From positions 1-20,847 of the forward strand of contig CAYNHL010000063.1 in the NCBI GenBank assembly GCA_964397015.1: a stretch of 20,847 nt of DNA, read 5' to 3'. Both the position numbers and the translations under genes were made by a program. The stretch is from MADRE2 sp964397015. GTDB taxonomy: Bacteria > Desulfobacterota > Desulfobacteria > Desulfobacterales > Desulfobacteraceae. The notes beneath the pieces are model-generated. The model was not told the origin of the DNA. It saw nothing but the letters and a program-made list of their open reading frames with translations, and searched no databases. Of this stretch, positions 1 to 7,550 are shown piece by piece. Each line of letters starts with the position of its first letter. Positions within the stretch are counted from its first letter, which is position 1.

Positions 1-938
1 TCAAAACTGAAGCCGTATCCATCAAGAGCCATGTTTTCATAGTTCACTATTTCGTAATTAATAGCGTCAACAGTATTGACCCCGTTGGCATTAAAATTGC
101 CAAGACGTCCTGTAAGCCTTTCCATGGTCAAATCGAGAATATCACCGCTGCTCTGGCTGAAAGTGATGTTTCCCCTGGCCAGAAGCCCCATTGCGTCAGT
201 GCCCTGGACCGCATTCCGCCTGTCCTCTTCAGGGTTGCATGCCACGATGTATTCCCACTCAGTGCCGGAAATCATGTCATAATATATGGTTACATCATGG
301 GTGCTTCCCAAAGAATCATAGGCCCTGATCGTTGTCTGGTATTCATAATTGGTACCTTCAATATAGGTATCTTCTTCACTGCTGTCCCAGTTATTGGAAA
401 GCACCACGGACCGGCTTTCAGCATCTGCATCCAGGTTAGTTATCGCCGTGACCCTGGAGCTTCTCCTGGGCGGATTGGTAAATGACTCAAGGACAAGGTC
501 GGTGATGGCGCCGACTTCGTCACCCGTCTCTTCATCCAGCTCCCAGCCCTGTACCATGTACCCCTCGGGATTGACCAGCTCACCTTCCCGGTTGAACAAA
601 AAATTTCCGGCGCGGGTGTAGAACATGTTTTCAGAACCGGACTGGCGGACAATGAAAAAACCTTCTCCGCCGATGGAAAGGTCCGTGGTCTTGCCCGTGG
701 ATTCAAACGATCCCTGTCCGAAATTCTGGGATATGCTGCCTATGGACATACCGCGCCCCATCTGGTCTGTTCCGGCCAGGGTTGCGACATTCTCATAAAG
801 GGTATCGGCAAATGTCGAGCGCCCTTTTTTAAACCCGATGGTGTTGACATTGGAAATATTGTTTCCAACGGTCTGCATCGCGTTTCCCATGTTTTTCAAC
901 CCGCTGGTACCTGTAAAAAGTGAGCTTGATAATGACAT
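1..938 (-). CDS. flgE: Flagellar hook protein FlgE (C-terminus cut by window edge)
   Basis: FlgE polymerises into the hook, the extracellular universal joint between rod and filament. About 312 codons from the start are visible. The N-terminus shows the flagellar rod/hook family signature: LFTGTSGLKN, then NNISNVNTIGFKKGRSTFAD at about residues 25-44. It continues with the FlgE/F/G core segment (STGKTTDLSIGGEGFFIV, then the FYTRAGNF motif, near residues 80-115). The rest of the visible part is the less conserved hook core. The ATG at 938-936 is preceded at good spacing by an AGGAG ribosome site, which fixes the start. It lies 81 nt downstream of flgD and is probably co-transcribed with fliK and flgD. 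No promoter was found in the gap. The total length is unknown because the 3' end lies outside the window. Identity is firm. Confidence 0.96.
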   Translation of the reverse strand, partial: MSLSSSLFTGTSGLKNMGNAMQTVGNNISNVNTIGFKKGRSTFADTLYENVATLAGTDQMGRGMSIGSISQNFGQGSFESTGKTTDLSIGGEGFFIVRQSGSENMFYTRAGNFLFNREGELVNPEGYMVQGWELDEETGDEVGAITDLVLESFTNPPRRSSRVTAITNLDADAESRSVVLSNNWDSSEEDTYIEGTNYEYQTTIRAYDSLGSTHDVTIYYDMISGTEWEYIVACNPEEDRRNAVQGTDAMGLLARGNITFSQSSGDILDLTMERLTGRLGNFNANGVNTVDAINYEIVNYENMALDGYGFSF

Positions 939-1019
939 AATTTATCTCCTAATCTATTTGCACTCGGCATTCATGCCTGGTTCTTTTGTCGTCCCTGAAT
1001 CCTGCCATGCCGCTTGTAA

Positions 1020-2126
1020 TCAATTGATGCTGGTTACCGAATCCGGTAACACCAGCCGGCCGCTGTTCTCCATCACCAGATACTGAAGGCCGTTATAATA
1101 CCTGATAGCTGTTACCTGGTCGCTTGTCGAAGCCTGGAATGCATTATCCGCTGTTTCAACGACATAATAGTACAACCCGTCTTCCGCCTGATTTCCGTCA
1201 TTGTCCATCCCGTCCCATGCCACCTGGTTGGTCCCCGATTGTACGTCATCCGAAAGAACCACAAGGCTTCTGACCAGCTGGTCGTCCTGGTTGTATACCT
1301 GGACAACCGCATCCTCCGGGGCCTGAAGATCAAATTCAAGATCTCCTCCCGAAACAGCATTGTTTTCGACAAGAACGGCAGGTGCATGGGCAGTTACATT
1401 TTTCCCAAGATAATCTGCGGCTGTCAGCTGGTCTGCCGGATCCTGAGAGTCACCGAAAACGGCCAGAATGGAACCGGCATCCACAGACATCCCGTCGACT
1501 ATCAGGTAGGGAACGTCATTGTCATAAATAACCGCATCCACTGTACCGGTAACCGTACTGGGAATCTCTTCAAACCCTGACCCGCTGTTGGCCATGATTT
1601 TATACTCGTAAGTACCGTCAGCCACATTGTTGCCGCCCATATCCCGGCCGTCCCACTGGATGTCGTGTGCGCCGGCGGTTTCCTGGCCGTTGTAGAGAGT
1701 TCTGACGACATGTCCATTTTCGTTGGTAATGGTGATCATGACATCTGCTGCCTCTTCAAGCATGTATGATCCCCCGGAAACCGCTCCGGCAGAGACATCC
1801 ATCGTGTTCTGCTTAACCGTGACTTTCTTTCCCACATAGCCGAACAGATCCTGGTCACTGCCTTTTTCAAAAGCAGTTTTCAGCTCACCCATGGCCTTGT
1901 TGATATTCATGAGCTGCTCCAACTGGGAAAACTGTGCCAGCTGGGCTGAAAAATCAGTACCTTCCATAGGATTGAGCGGATCCTGGTTTTCAAGCTGGGC
2001 TACAAGCATGGTCAGGAATGTATCCCGTCCCAGGACATCCTCTTTTTTCTCTGTTACCTGACCGGCTGTCCCGGTTGTATCCGCGATCTGATTCAGGTAG
2101 TTGCTTCCTGAGGCATTGACTGTCAT
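1020..2126 (-). CDS. flgD: Flagellar hook-capping protein FlgD, long form with duplicated C-terminal module
   Basis: FlgD is the scaffold that caps the growing hook and guides FlgE assembly. The N-terminal family motif is clear (DTFLTMLVAQLENQDPLNPM at about residues 35-54, then a FSAQLAQFSQLEQL stretch). The protein has 368 aa, against roughly 220-250 aa for common FlgD. The extra length is a second copy of the C-terminal tudor/Ig-like module. Copy 1 covers about residues 94-226 and copy 2 about 237-363. Both begin Y(V/L)GK(K/N)VT, share an AVSGG string, a VR(T/S)L strand and a (Q/A)WDG turn, and have the D/E-DG-(T/L)Y-Y strand typical of FlgD Ig domains. It starts 11 nt after the fliK stop, with AGGGAGAA upstream of the ATG, and belongs to the fliK-flgD-flgE operon. 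The cap role is well known for the family. The effect of the extra module is not known. Confidence 0.95.
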   Translation of the reverse strand: MTVNASGSNYLNQIADTTGTAGQVTEKKEDVLGRDTFLTMLVAQLENQDPLNPMEGTDFSAQLAQFSQLEQLMNINKAMGELKTAFEKGSDQDLFGYVGKKVTVKQNTMDVSAGAVSGGSYMLEEAADVMITITNENGHVVRTLYNGQETAGAHDIQWDGRDMGGNNVADGTYEYKIMANSGSGFEEIPSTVTGTVDAVIYDNDVPYLIVDGMSVDAGSILAVFGDSQDPADQLTAADYLGKNVTAHAPAVLVENNAVSGGDLEFDLQAPEDAVVQVYNQDDQLVRSLVVLSDDVQSGTNQVAWDGMDNDGNQAEDGLYYYVVETADNAFQASTSDQVTAIRYYNGLQYLVMENSGRLVLPDSVTSIN

Positions 2127-2137
2127 AATTTTCTCCC

Positions 2138-3982
2138 TTATGCCACATAATGCAGATGACCGTCTGCATTTACGGTATTGAGTGATTCCCTGCCGGCACT
2201 GCCCTGCACCGGTAAGCCGTCGTCTGCACCGGGCCTGGTTTTTCGGTTTTTATTATTTTTCGCAAACTGGTCCGCCTGGTTCCTGGCATCGGCCATGGAC
2301 TGCCTGAATTCACTTCCAAGATCCACCTCGAAGCTTTCAAGGTTGATCCCGGCACTGGACAATGCTGTTCTCAGTTCAGTTGCAGTGGACATCAGCATCT
2401 CTCTTGTCCCCTGGTGTTCGGTCATGATATTGACCTTTATACTGCTTCCAACATGGTCGATCACCATTGTCATCCGGCCAAGCTCCGGCGGCTTGAGCTG
2501 GATACGCAGCTCACTTACCCCCTGGTTGACCGCCCTGACAAGACTTCTTCCTACCTGCCGGGCCACGTGGGCCGGCAGATCCCTTGCAGCAGGCCGGGCA
2601 GCGGATTCGGCAGACCCGAAACGCGATTCCATGGATCCGGCACCTTTACCTGAAAGAGGATTGATATCTGAATTTTTAGATAACAGCGACTTTTCCGGCT
2701 TTGCCAGCATGGTTTCAAGGTCGCGGGCTCTCAATGCTGTGTCTTCCCCTGCCTTGCCGGCGGAAGGCTCGGGAACCTGTATCTGGCCAAACAGGGATTT
2801 TGTACTTGAAAACCCTGACGGATCGTTTTTGGAAACAGAACCTGCAGGATCGTTTTTCGAAGAAGAATTTGATAAAATGGACGAGTCAGCCCCCTGCCGG
2901 TTTACCCCAATGTTCATCCCTGGACCCTGTCCCGCGATCAGAGCCGCTTTGGCAGCCGAATTTGCAGGGCTTTGGGCTTCCTGGAGCCCGGCTGCCCCTG
3001 TTCCGGCATTAGACTGTCTGATATTGGCCATCATGAGTGCGAGCATCTGCCGGATTTCTTCTGTCTTTTCGGAATTCAACGAATTCAGGGCGCTGTTTTT
3101 TGAAGATGTGCCGGGTTCTGCGGCACCGGATGCCATATCAACAAGGCGGTCACGCAATGATTCAAAGGCGGATATCAGGTCTGAAAGTGTGAAAGACTGC
3201 TGTGATTCTGAAGACACATCAAGGCCAAGGCCTGAAGCAAGCATCTGTAATTGATCAAAAGTCCCTGACAGGACCGGCTCATTACCTGACAGGAAAGCAT
3301 GTTTTTGAAACGAATGAAGATTTTTGATCAATTGATCCAGGTTGACACCCTGCCTGTTGTCAACCGCATCTGCAAGAATGGACTCTCTGTCCCGGGGTGA
3401 AATGGCCATCATGGACATCAATGATTCTATATAAGGTACTGCTGAAACCGGCAGCCAGCTGCCTGCTTCAAGGTCACTGTCCTGCGGATCGCCTTCTGCA
3501 GCCATACCGGAGTCATCCATCATCGATGCAAGTGCGCCGAAGCAATCCTGGATGGTAAGCGTGCTTTCCGCCAGTTTATCATACAGTTCCGTCATCAATT
3601 CAGTGACGGCACCACTGTCAAAACCCGCCTGGAGTAATAAAGCTTCCAGGGCTGCAAGTCCCTCGGCATTTATGGTCATCTCCTGCAAAGAATCAGGTGA
3701 CCTGCCACTCAGAAATGATTTCAACTTTGACAGGAACCCGGATTCCCCGGCTTCAGCGAGCTGGCCGGCCAGGTCATCCAGCTGTTTTCGAGTACCGGCT
3801 CTTGTACCGTCGAGAGAACCGGGAAGCCTGTTTTCGGCCTGTTCAAGCATCCGGCCCAGCTTCCTGGAAAATACAGTATCCCTGGGCAGGCCTTTCTCCT
3901 GTCCGGCAAAAGAGCTGTCCTGGAGAGCTCCTGAGACCATATTCATGAACACTGAATTTATATTTGCACAATCAAAGCCCAT
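2138..3982 (-). CDS. fliK: Flagellar hook-length control protein FliK
   Basis: FliK is a secreted molecular ruler that stops hook growth and switches the export gate from hook to filament substrates. The 614-aa protein has a long, poorly conserved, Ser/Gly/Ala/Asp-rich N-terminal and middle part. This includes a short tandem repeat, SKNDPxG with a 9-aa period, encoded at about 2813-2860. The C-terminal Flg_hook domain is diagnostic, at about residues 480-560, with LRIQLKPPELGRMTM at 492-506 followed by a helical segment ending in the FEVDLGS region. A basic, polar tail follows. The start ATG at 3982 has only a weak ribosome site (CAGGT); methionines 13 and 15 are less likely alternatives. It is the first gene after the sigma-54 promoter at 4027-4042, with a predicted leader of about 34 nt, and is followed by flgD after 11 nt. 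Confidence 0.92.
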   Translation of the reverse strand: MGFDCANINSVFMNMVSGALQDSSFAGQEKGLPRDTVFSRKLGRMLEQAENRLPGSLDGTRAGTRKQLDDLAGQLAEAGESGFLSKLKSFLSGRSPDSLQEMTINAEGLAALEALLLQAGFDSGAVTELMTELYDKLAESTLTIQDCFGALASMMDDSGMAAEGDPQDSDLEAGSWLPVSAVPYIESLMSMMAISPRDRESILADAVDNRQGVNLDQLIKNLHSFQKHAFLSGNEPVLSGTFDQLQMLASGLGLDVSSESQQSFTLSDLISAFESLRDRLVDMASGAAEPGTSSKNSALNSLNSEKTEEIRQMLALMMANIRQSNAGTGAAGLQEAQSPANSAAKAALIAGQGPGMNIGVNRQGADSSILSNSSSKNDPAGSVSKNDPSGFSSTKSLFGQIQVPEPSAGKAGEDTALRARDLETMLAKPEKSLLSKNSDINPLSGKGAGSMESRFGSAESAARPAARDLPAHVARQVGRSLVRAVNQGVSELRIQLKPPELGRMTMVIDHVGSSIKVNIMTEHQGTREMLMSTATELRTALSSAGINLESFEVDLGSEFRQSMADARNQADQFAKNNKNRKTRPGADDGLPVQGSAGRESLNTVNADGHLHYVA

Positions 3983-4026
3983 TGCATACCTGTTTTTTAA
4001 AAAAGAATTGGTTGCCAGACAGTTAG

Positions 4027-4042
4027 AGCAATGATTGTGCCA
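4027..4042 (-). promoter_or_regulatory. Sigma-54 promoter of fliK-flgD-flgE
   Basis: Read on the minus strand the site is TGGCACAATCATTGCT, a full match to the sigma-54 (RpoN) pattern TGGCAC-N5-TTGCW, with GG and GC at the -24 and -12 spacing. Counting 12 nt from the -12 cytosine (4028) places transcription start near 4016, about 34 nt before the fliK ATG. The position, orientation and the presence of two sigma-54 activators in the same window support it. No enhancer palindrome was identified in the 145 nt upstream. Confidence 0.88.
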
Positions 4043-4141
4043 TCCAGTTTAAAATTGGATTATTATCTTTAATTACAATAAGTTATATCTATGATACTCA
4101 AAAATGATTTTCTTGAAAAAGGCAGGAACTGGAACTAATTT

Positions 4142-4158
4142 CCCGGCAGGCAGCCGGG
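4142..4158 (-). terminator. Hairpin after the MotE-like gene, possible weak terminator
   Basis: The six-base arms CCCGGC and GCCGGG flank a five-base loop (AGGCA). The hairpin lies about 30 nt past the stop of the MotE-like gene and upstream of the fliK promoter, so it could end the flgB operon transcript. No proper U-run follows on the minus strand (AAATTAG), so intrinsic termination is doubtful. The stretch between 3983 and 4186 holds no gene: only this hairpin, AT-rich sequence and the sigma-54 promoter. Confidence 0.35.
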
Positions 4159-4186
4159 GCATAGGCAAAAATTACCAGTGAGTGGA

Positions 4187-4798
4187 TCAATTCTTCTTAA
4201 AGGCGAGTCGTTCACTTATTTTAGCGGCTTTTTCACTGTCTACAAAGGTCAATATCTCCGAGGCCGAGGCCTCCCGCATGCGTAAAAATATTTCCTGGGC
4301 CACTTCAAGGTTCATTTTATCGACAATTTCAGCCGCACTCTTGGGCTTCATGCCGGCATACATCTTGACCAGGCGGTCCAGTTTCTGTTCATATTCCGCC
4401 TCCTGGTCCAGTTCCCTTTGTGTCTTTCTTTCCTCGAGCAGGGCAAAATCCTTTTCAATCTGTGTCTTGAGAGCTTCAAGATTTTCCAGTTTTTCTTCGA
4501 TCTGCTCTTCATAGCGCTCCAGCTCTTTTCGTTCGAGCTCAAGGTCCTGCCTTGCCTGTTCGATCTGGATTTTTTTTTCTTCAAGCCCCCTGAGCACCAC
4601 TTTGGCCGGATCAGGGCAATCCGGAGGAGCAGTGCTTTTTGAATCAGTATCCGTTGTTTCCTCGCTGTCGGCATTATCTTGTGCAACAGCTGTCTCCTGG
4701 AACAAATTTTTATGAAAGTCCCCCGGGCCTGCAACGATCACAATAAAAAAAACTGCCAGCACTCCTGCTGTCAAGGTTATCCATTTATTCATTTTCAT
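4187..4798 (-). CDS. MotE-like flagellar periplasmic/membrane-anchored coiled-coil protein
   Basis: The 203-aa protein has an N-terminal hydrophobic segment (about residues 7-24, either a signal peptide or a membrane anchor) and a short acidic, Ser/Thr-rich linker. A long charged coiled coil follows (about 65-145, rich in EEK, ELER and LEEL patterns). The C-terminal domain is MgtE_N/MotE-like, with MKPKSAAEIVDKM followed by AQEIFLRM and ILTFVDSEKAAKISERL. This is the layout of the MotE family. In Sinorhizobium, MotE is a periplasmic chaperone for the motility protein MotC. In many other bacteria a MotE-like gene follows fliJ and its role is not settled. The start overlaps the fliJ end by 14 nt, so the two are translationally coupled, and it is the last gene of the flgB operon. 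A role in motor or stator assembly is inference. Confidence 0.8.
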   Translation of the reverse strand: MKMNKWITLTAGVLAVFFIVIVAGPGDFHKNLFQETAVAQDNADSEETTDTDSKSTAPPDCPDPAKVVLRGLEEKKIQIEQARQDLELERKELERYEEQIEEKLENLEALKTQIEKDFALLEERKTQRELDQEAEYEQKLDRLVKMYAGMKPKSAAEIVDKMNLEVAQEIFLRMREASASEILTFVDSEKAAKISERLAFKKN

Positions 4799-5246
4799 GC
4801 TCCTGCACTTCCCTTGATTTTTTTAATGAGGCAATCTCATCCAGCACCAGCTGTTCATTTTTTATATATGCCTGCTGAAACTCTTTGATTCTCCGATCTT
4901 TCAACCTCTCAATCACCTGTTTGTCAATACTGTGCTTTTTCAATGCAACAATTTTTTCGGCCAGTAATTTTTTAAGTTTTCCTTTTCCTGCCACCTGATT
5001 TTTAATGGCCGAGTCAACCTGGTCCAGAAACTGGCAGTGCTGGTGAAAACGCTGTGCTGTCACGCCGGCCGACATTTCTTTATCCCGCCCGCGAACGCCG
5101 CTTTCATACCTGTTTTCCAGCTCCCTGATCCTGTTTTCACAGTTCAAAAGGTCCATCTGGGCCTTTGCCACACGCTGCTGTGCCAGGCGCTCCAGGTAAT
5201 TCCTGTAACTGAGAAGAGACTGTAATTTAAAATCAAACTTTTTCAT
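4785..5246 (-). CDS. fliJ: Flagellar export chaperone/ATPase stalk protein FliJ
   Basis: FliJ is the cytoplasmic rod that inserts into the FliI hexamer and links the ATPase to the FlhA export gate. The protein is 153 aa, normal for the family (about 145-150), and almost wholly alpha-helical and charged, as expected for an antiparallel coiled coil. The N-terminus MKKFDFKLQSLLSYRNYLE matches the family pattern of F-x-L-xx-LL-x-YR. The middle contains the usual long helix with alternating Arg, Glu and Lys. Start and stop are fixed by tight packing: 14 nt overlap with fliI upstream and 14 nt with the MotE-like gene downstream. Confidence 0.9.
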   Translation of the reverse strand: MKKFDFKLQSLLSYRNYLERLAQQRVAKAQMDLLNCENRIRELENRYESGVRGRDKEMSAGVTAQRFHQHCQFLDQVDSAIKNQVAGKGKLKKLLAEKIVALKKHSIDKQVIERLKDRRIKEFQQAYIKNEQLVLDEIASLKKSREVQEHENE

Positions 5247-6582
5247 TGCCGGCCTTTGTATCCTTGTCCATTTTGAGTACCTGCCTCAACTGCTTCATGC
5301 AGAGGGCCATATCCCTTTTTGAAGCCATATCCTGCTGCAGGAACCGCTCTATACCAGGCATCAGTATCTTGGCTTCGTCAATGGCCGGGTCAGACCCGTC
5401 CACATAGGCACCAATGGAAATCATATCTTCGGCATTACGGTACGTGGATATTACCCGGACCGCCTTTTCCCTGACCGGCAGAAATTCCGGCGGGGTAACC
5501 TCCCTGGCGACCCTGGACACACTGGCCAGGACATCGATGGCCGGATAATGCCCCCGGTTGGCCAGATCCCTTGACAACACGATATGACCGTCGACAATGG
5601 AACGGACCGTATCCCCTACCGGGTCGTTCAAGTCATCCCCTTCGACCAGGACTGTGTATACCCCGGTGATGGATCCCCCGTTTTCCATATTACCGGCCCG
5701 CTCTAGCAGCACAGGTATCTGGACGAAAAAAGAGGGGGTATATCCCCTCGAAGTCGGGGGTTCTCCGGCTGCAAGACCTATATCCCTGGATGACATGGCA
5801 AACCGGGTAATGGAATCCAGCATCAAAAGAACATGCTTGCCCTGGTCCCTGAAATACTCGGCAATGGTGGTGGCCAGGTAGGCGCCCCTGATCCTTACCA
5901 GGGGAGGAGAATCAGATGTGGCCGCCACCACGACGGATCTTTCAAGACCCTCCTCCTGCAGGATTGTGTTTACAAAATCCTTGACCTCCCGTCCACGCTC
6001 CCCGATCAGTCCTATCACGACAACGTCCGCTTTTGTATGACGGGTCATCATGCCCATGAGTACGCTTTTTCCAACACCGGAACCCGCCATGATAGCCATT
6101 CTCTGCCCCTGTCCCAGGGGAACCATGGTATTGATCGAGGCAATACCGACGTCAAGCAGTTCGTCAATGGTTTTTCGCGCCATCGGATTCACCGGCCTGC
6201 CATAAAGGGGATATTCCACGCGGCAGTCAATACGCCCCTTGCTGTCTATGGGGTGACCCATTCCATCGATCACGCGCCCTAAAAGGCTATCTCCGACCGG
6301 AGCCACCGGGGCGGCATTGACCGGCGTAATTCTGCTGCCGGCCCGGATACCCCGGATATTACCGTAGGGCATGAACAAGGCCTGTTCATCTTTGAATCCT
6401 ATAATTTCTGCCGTTATTTTTTCACCGGTGTTGTTTTCCATCTGACACAGGCTTCCCACGCCAAGCCCCAGACTGTCACCCCGTGCGATAAGCCCCACCA
6501 CCTGGCTTACCCGTCCTTGCGGGCGGATAACCCTGCATGCATCGACAGCGTCAATATATTTATCAAAATCAAGATGTATCAT
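5233..6582 (-). CDS. fliI: Flagellum-specific ATPase FliI
   Basis: FliI is the hexameric ATPase of the flagellar type III export apparatus; it works at the cytoplasmic face with FliH and FliJ. The 449-aa length is typical. Residues 1-90 form the beta-barrel N-domain. The Walker A motif is AGSGVGKS at 166-173 and the Walker B strand is VLLMLD at about 251-256. The T3SS/F1-type signature is strong: DSITRFAMSSRDIGLAAGEP followed by TSRGYTPSFF. GLIGERGREVKDF at about 191-203 carries the catalytic glutamate of this ATPase class. It starts 2 nt after fliH and ends overlapping fliJ. Nothing in the sequence suggests loss of activity. Confidence 0.98.
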   Translation of the reverse strand: MIHLDFDKYIDAVDACRVIRPQGRVSQVVGLIARGDSLGLGVGSLCQMENNTGEKITAEIIGFKDEQALFMPYGNIRGIRAGSRITPVNAAPVAPVGDSLLGRVIDGMGHPIDSKGRIDCRVEYPLYGRPVNPMARKTIDELLDVGIASINTMVPLGQGQRMAIMAGSGVGKSVLMGMMTRHTKADVVVIGLIGERGREVKDFVNTILQEEGLERSVVVAATSDSPPLVRIRGAYLATTIAEYFRDQGKHVLLMLDSITRFAMSSRDIGLAAGEPPTSRGYTPSFFVQIPVLLERAGNMENGGSITGVYTVLVEGDDLNDPVGDTVRSIVDGHIVLSRDLANRGHYPAIDVLASVSRVAREVTPPEFLPVREKAVRVISTYRNAEDMISIGAYVDGSDPAIDEAKILMPGIERFLQQDMASKRDMALCMKQLRQVLKMDKDTKAGNEKV

Positions 6583-6584
6583 GT

Positions 6585-7550
6585 TCAGGTTTCCCTGCCG
6601 GCATCCTTTATACTGTCAAGTACGGCAGCCAGTTTGCTTTCAGGATCGGCACTGATTTCTGCTGTCCCGGTTTCGATCCGGCATCCCCCCCTGGCAACGG
6701 ATGAATCCGCCTGTACCGACACATTTTTCAATGAACCGATTTGATCAAAAAAATCATCCTTGATCATTTCAATATATTCATAGTCTTTTTCACAAACGCT
6801 CAAGACAACTTCTTCAGGTTCGACAAGGTGCCTGAATGCATCAATTATGGTTCGCCCCACCATTTTATCGTCCGTGTCGATACGGTCAAGGATCACTTTT
6901 TCACAGATTTTACCCACCAGTGCAAGAATTTTTTCTTCGTACATGTCGATCAGGGTTTCATGCACCCGGTCTGTTTCATCAAGCATTCCGGTCAGGTTTT
7001 CCAGCATCTGCCCGGCCTCTTTTTCAACCTGATGCCTGGCATCGGCCTGACCTTTTTCAAAACCTTCGTCATATCCTTGAGCCTCTCCTTTTACCAGCCC
7101 GTCTGCCCGGCCTTTTTCAAAACCTTCTTTTTTACCTTTTTCAAACCCTTTGTCATATCCTTCTTTCTGCCCTTTTTCAAACCCCTTGTCATATCCGGGT
7201 TCTTTTGGAGAACCTTCATCACCCCTGTCTTTTGAAACCTGGGGCTGGTCTTTTGAATCATCAGGCGGCACCGGAGCATTAGCCCTGGTTTTCATTTGGG
7301 AAGCTTCAAAAATAGGCGAGAAAATATCATCTTCCTTTTTAATCTCTTTTTGAAAATCATACAGGAATTCAAAGGTATCCGGTTCTTCCTCTCCAAGTTT
7401 TCTGGGTTCATAAAATATCTTGAACCTGTCCAGATCCGGTTCAACCGCCGGATCTTTATCCTTTATGGCCTGCTCGTCTTCAAAGGCTTGAAGAGATCTC
7501 AAATCCAGTGGTTCAAAGTCTTGCGTGGTTTCATCAGACAAGGACATCAT
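6585..7550 (-). CDS. fliH: Flagellar assembly protein FliH, negative regulator and tether of FliI
   Basis: FliH dimers bind the FliI N-terminus and tether it to the C-ring. From the ATG at 7550 it encodes 321 aa. The frame is open farther upstream (to 7685), but that part lies inside fliG. AAGGA sits 4 nt before the ATG at 7550 and 7 nt before the next ATG at 7547, so 7547 is an equally good start. Residues 1-115 are acidic and poorly conserved. Residues 119-167 form an unbroken GxxxG array of 13 glycines spaced by four. The C-terminal part (about 175-315) is the FliH/YscL-type domain, with LVGKICEKVI near 211 and the late segment GGCRIETGTAEISADPESKL near 288-307. The gene overlaps the end of fliG by 14-17 nt and is followed by fliI after 2 nt. 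Confidence 0.92.
   Translation of the reverse strand: MMSLSDETTQDFEPLDLRSLQAFEDEQAIKDKDPAVEPDLDRFKIFYEPRKLGEEEPDTFEFLYDFQKEIKKEDDIFSPIFEASQMKTRANAPVPPDDSKDQPQVSKDRGDEGSPKEPGYDKGFEKGQKEGYDKGFEKGKKEGFEKGRADGLVKGEAQGYDEGFEKGQADARHQVEKEAGQMLENLTGMLDETDRVHETLIDMYEEKILALVGKICEKVILDRIDTDDKMVGRTIIDAFRHLVEPEEVVLSVCEKDYEYIEMIKDDFFDQIGSLKNVSVQADSSVARGGCRIETGTAEISADPESKLAAVLDSIKDAGRET
7050..7196 (-). repeat. GxxxG repeat array inside fliH
   Basis: Within FliH, 13 glycines occur exactly every fourth residue. The intervening triplets recur (YDK, FEK, QKE, YDK, FEK, KKE, FEK, RAD, LVK, EAQ, YDE, FEK, QAD), and an alanine closes the series. At DNA level this shows as recurring CTTTTTCAAA and TTGTCATATCC strings on the plus strand. 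GxxxG runs in FliH are known and thought to drive helix-helix packing of the dimer. The array here is at the long end and partly repeats at the nucleotide level. Confidence 0.85.

Noticed and set aside
939..1019. Possible promoter in the 81-nt gap between flgD and flgE
   Set aside because: No sigma-54, sigma-28 or sigma-70 pattern could be found; only a 5-bp palindrome (GGCAT-TC-ATGCC) is present.
2178..3254. Open frame of 358 codons on the plus strand, opposite fliK
   Set aside because: Antisense shadow of fliK; the product is Ser/Pro/Arg-rich with no recognisable motif, and fliK shows clear family motifs on the other strand.
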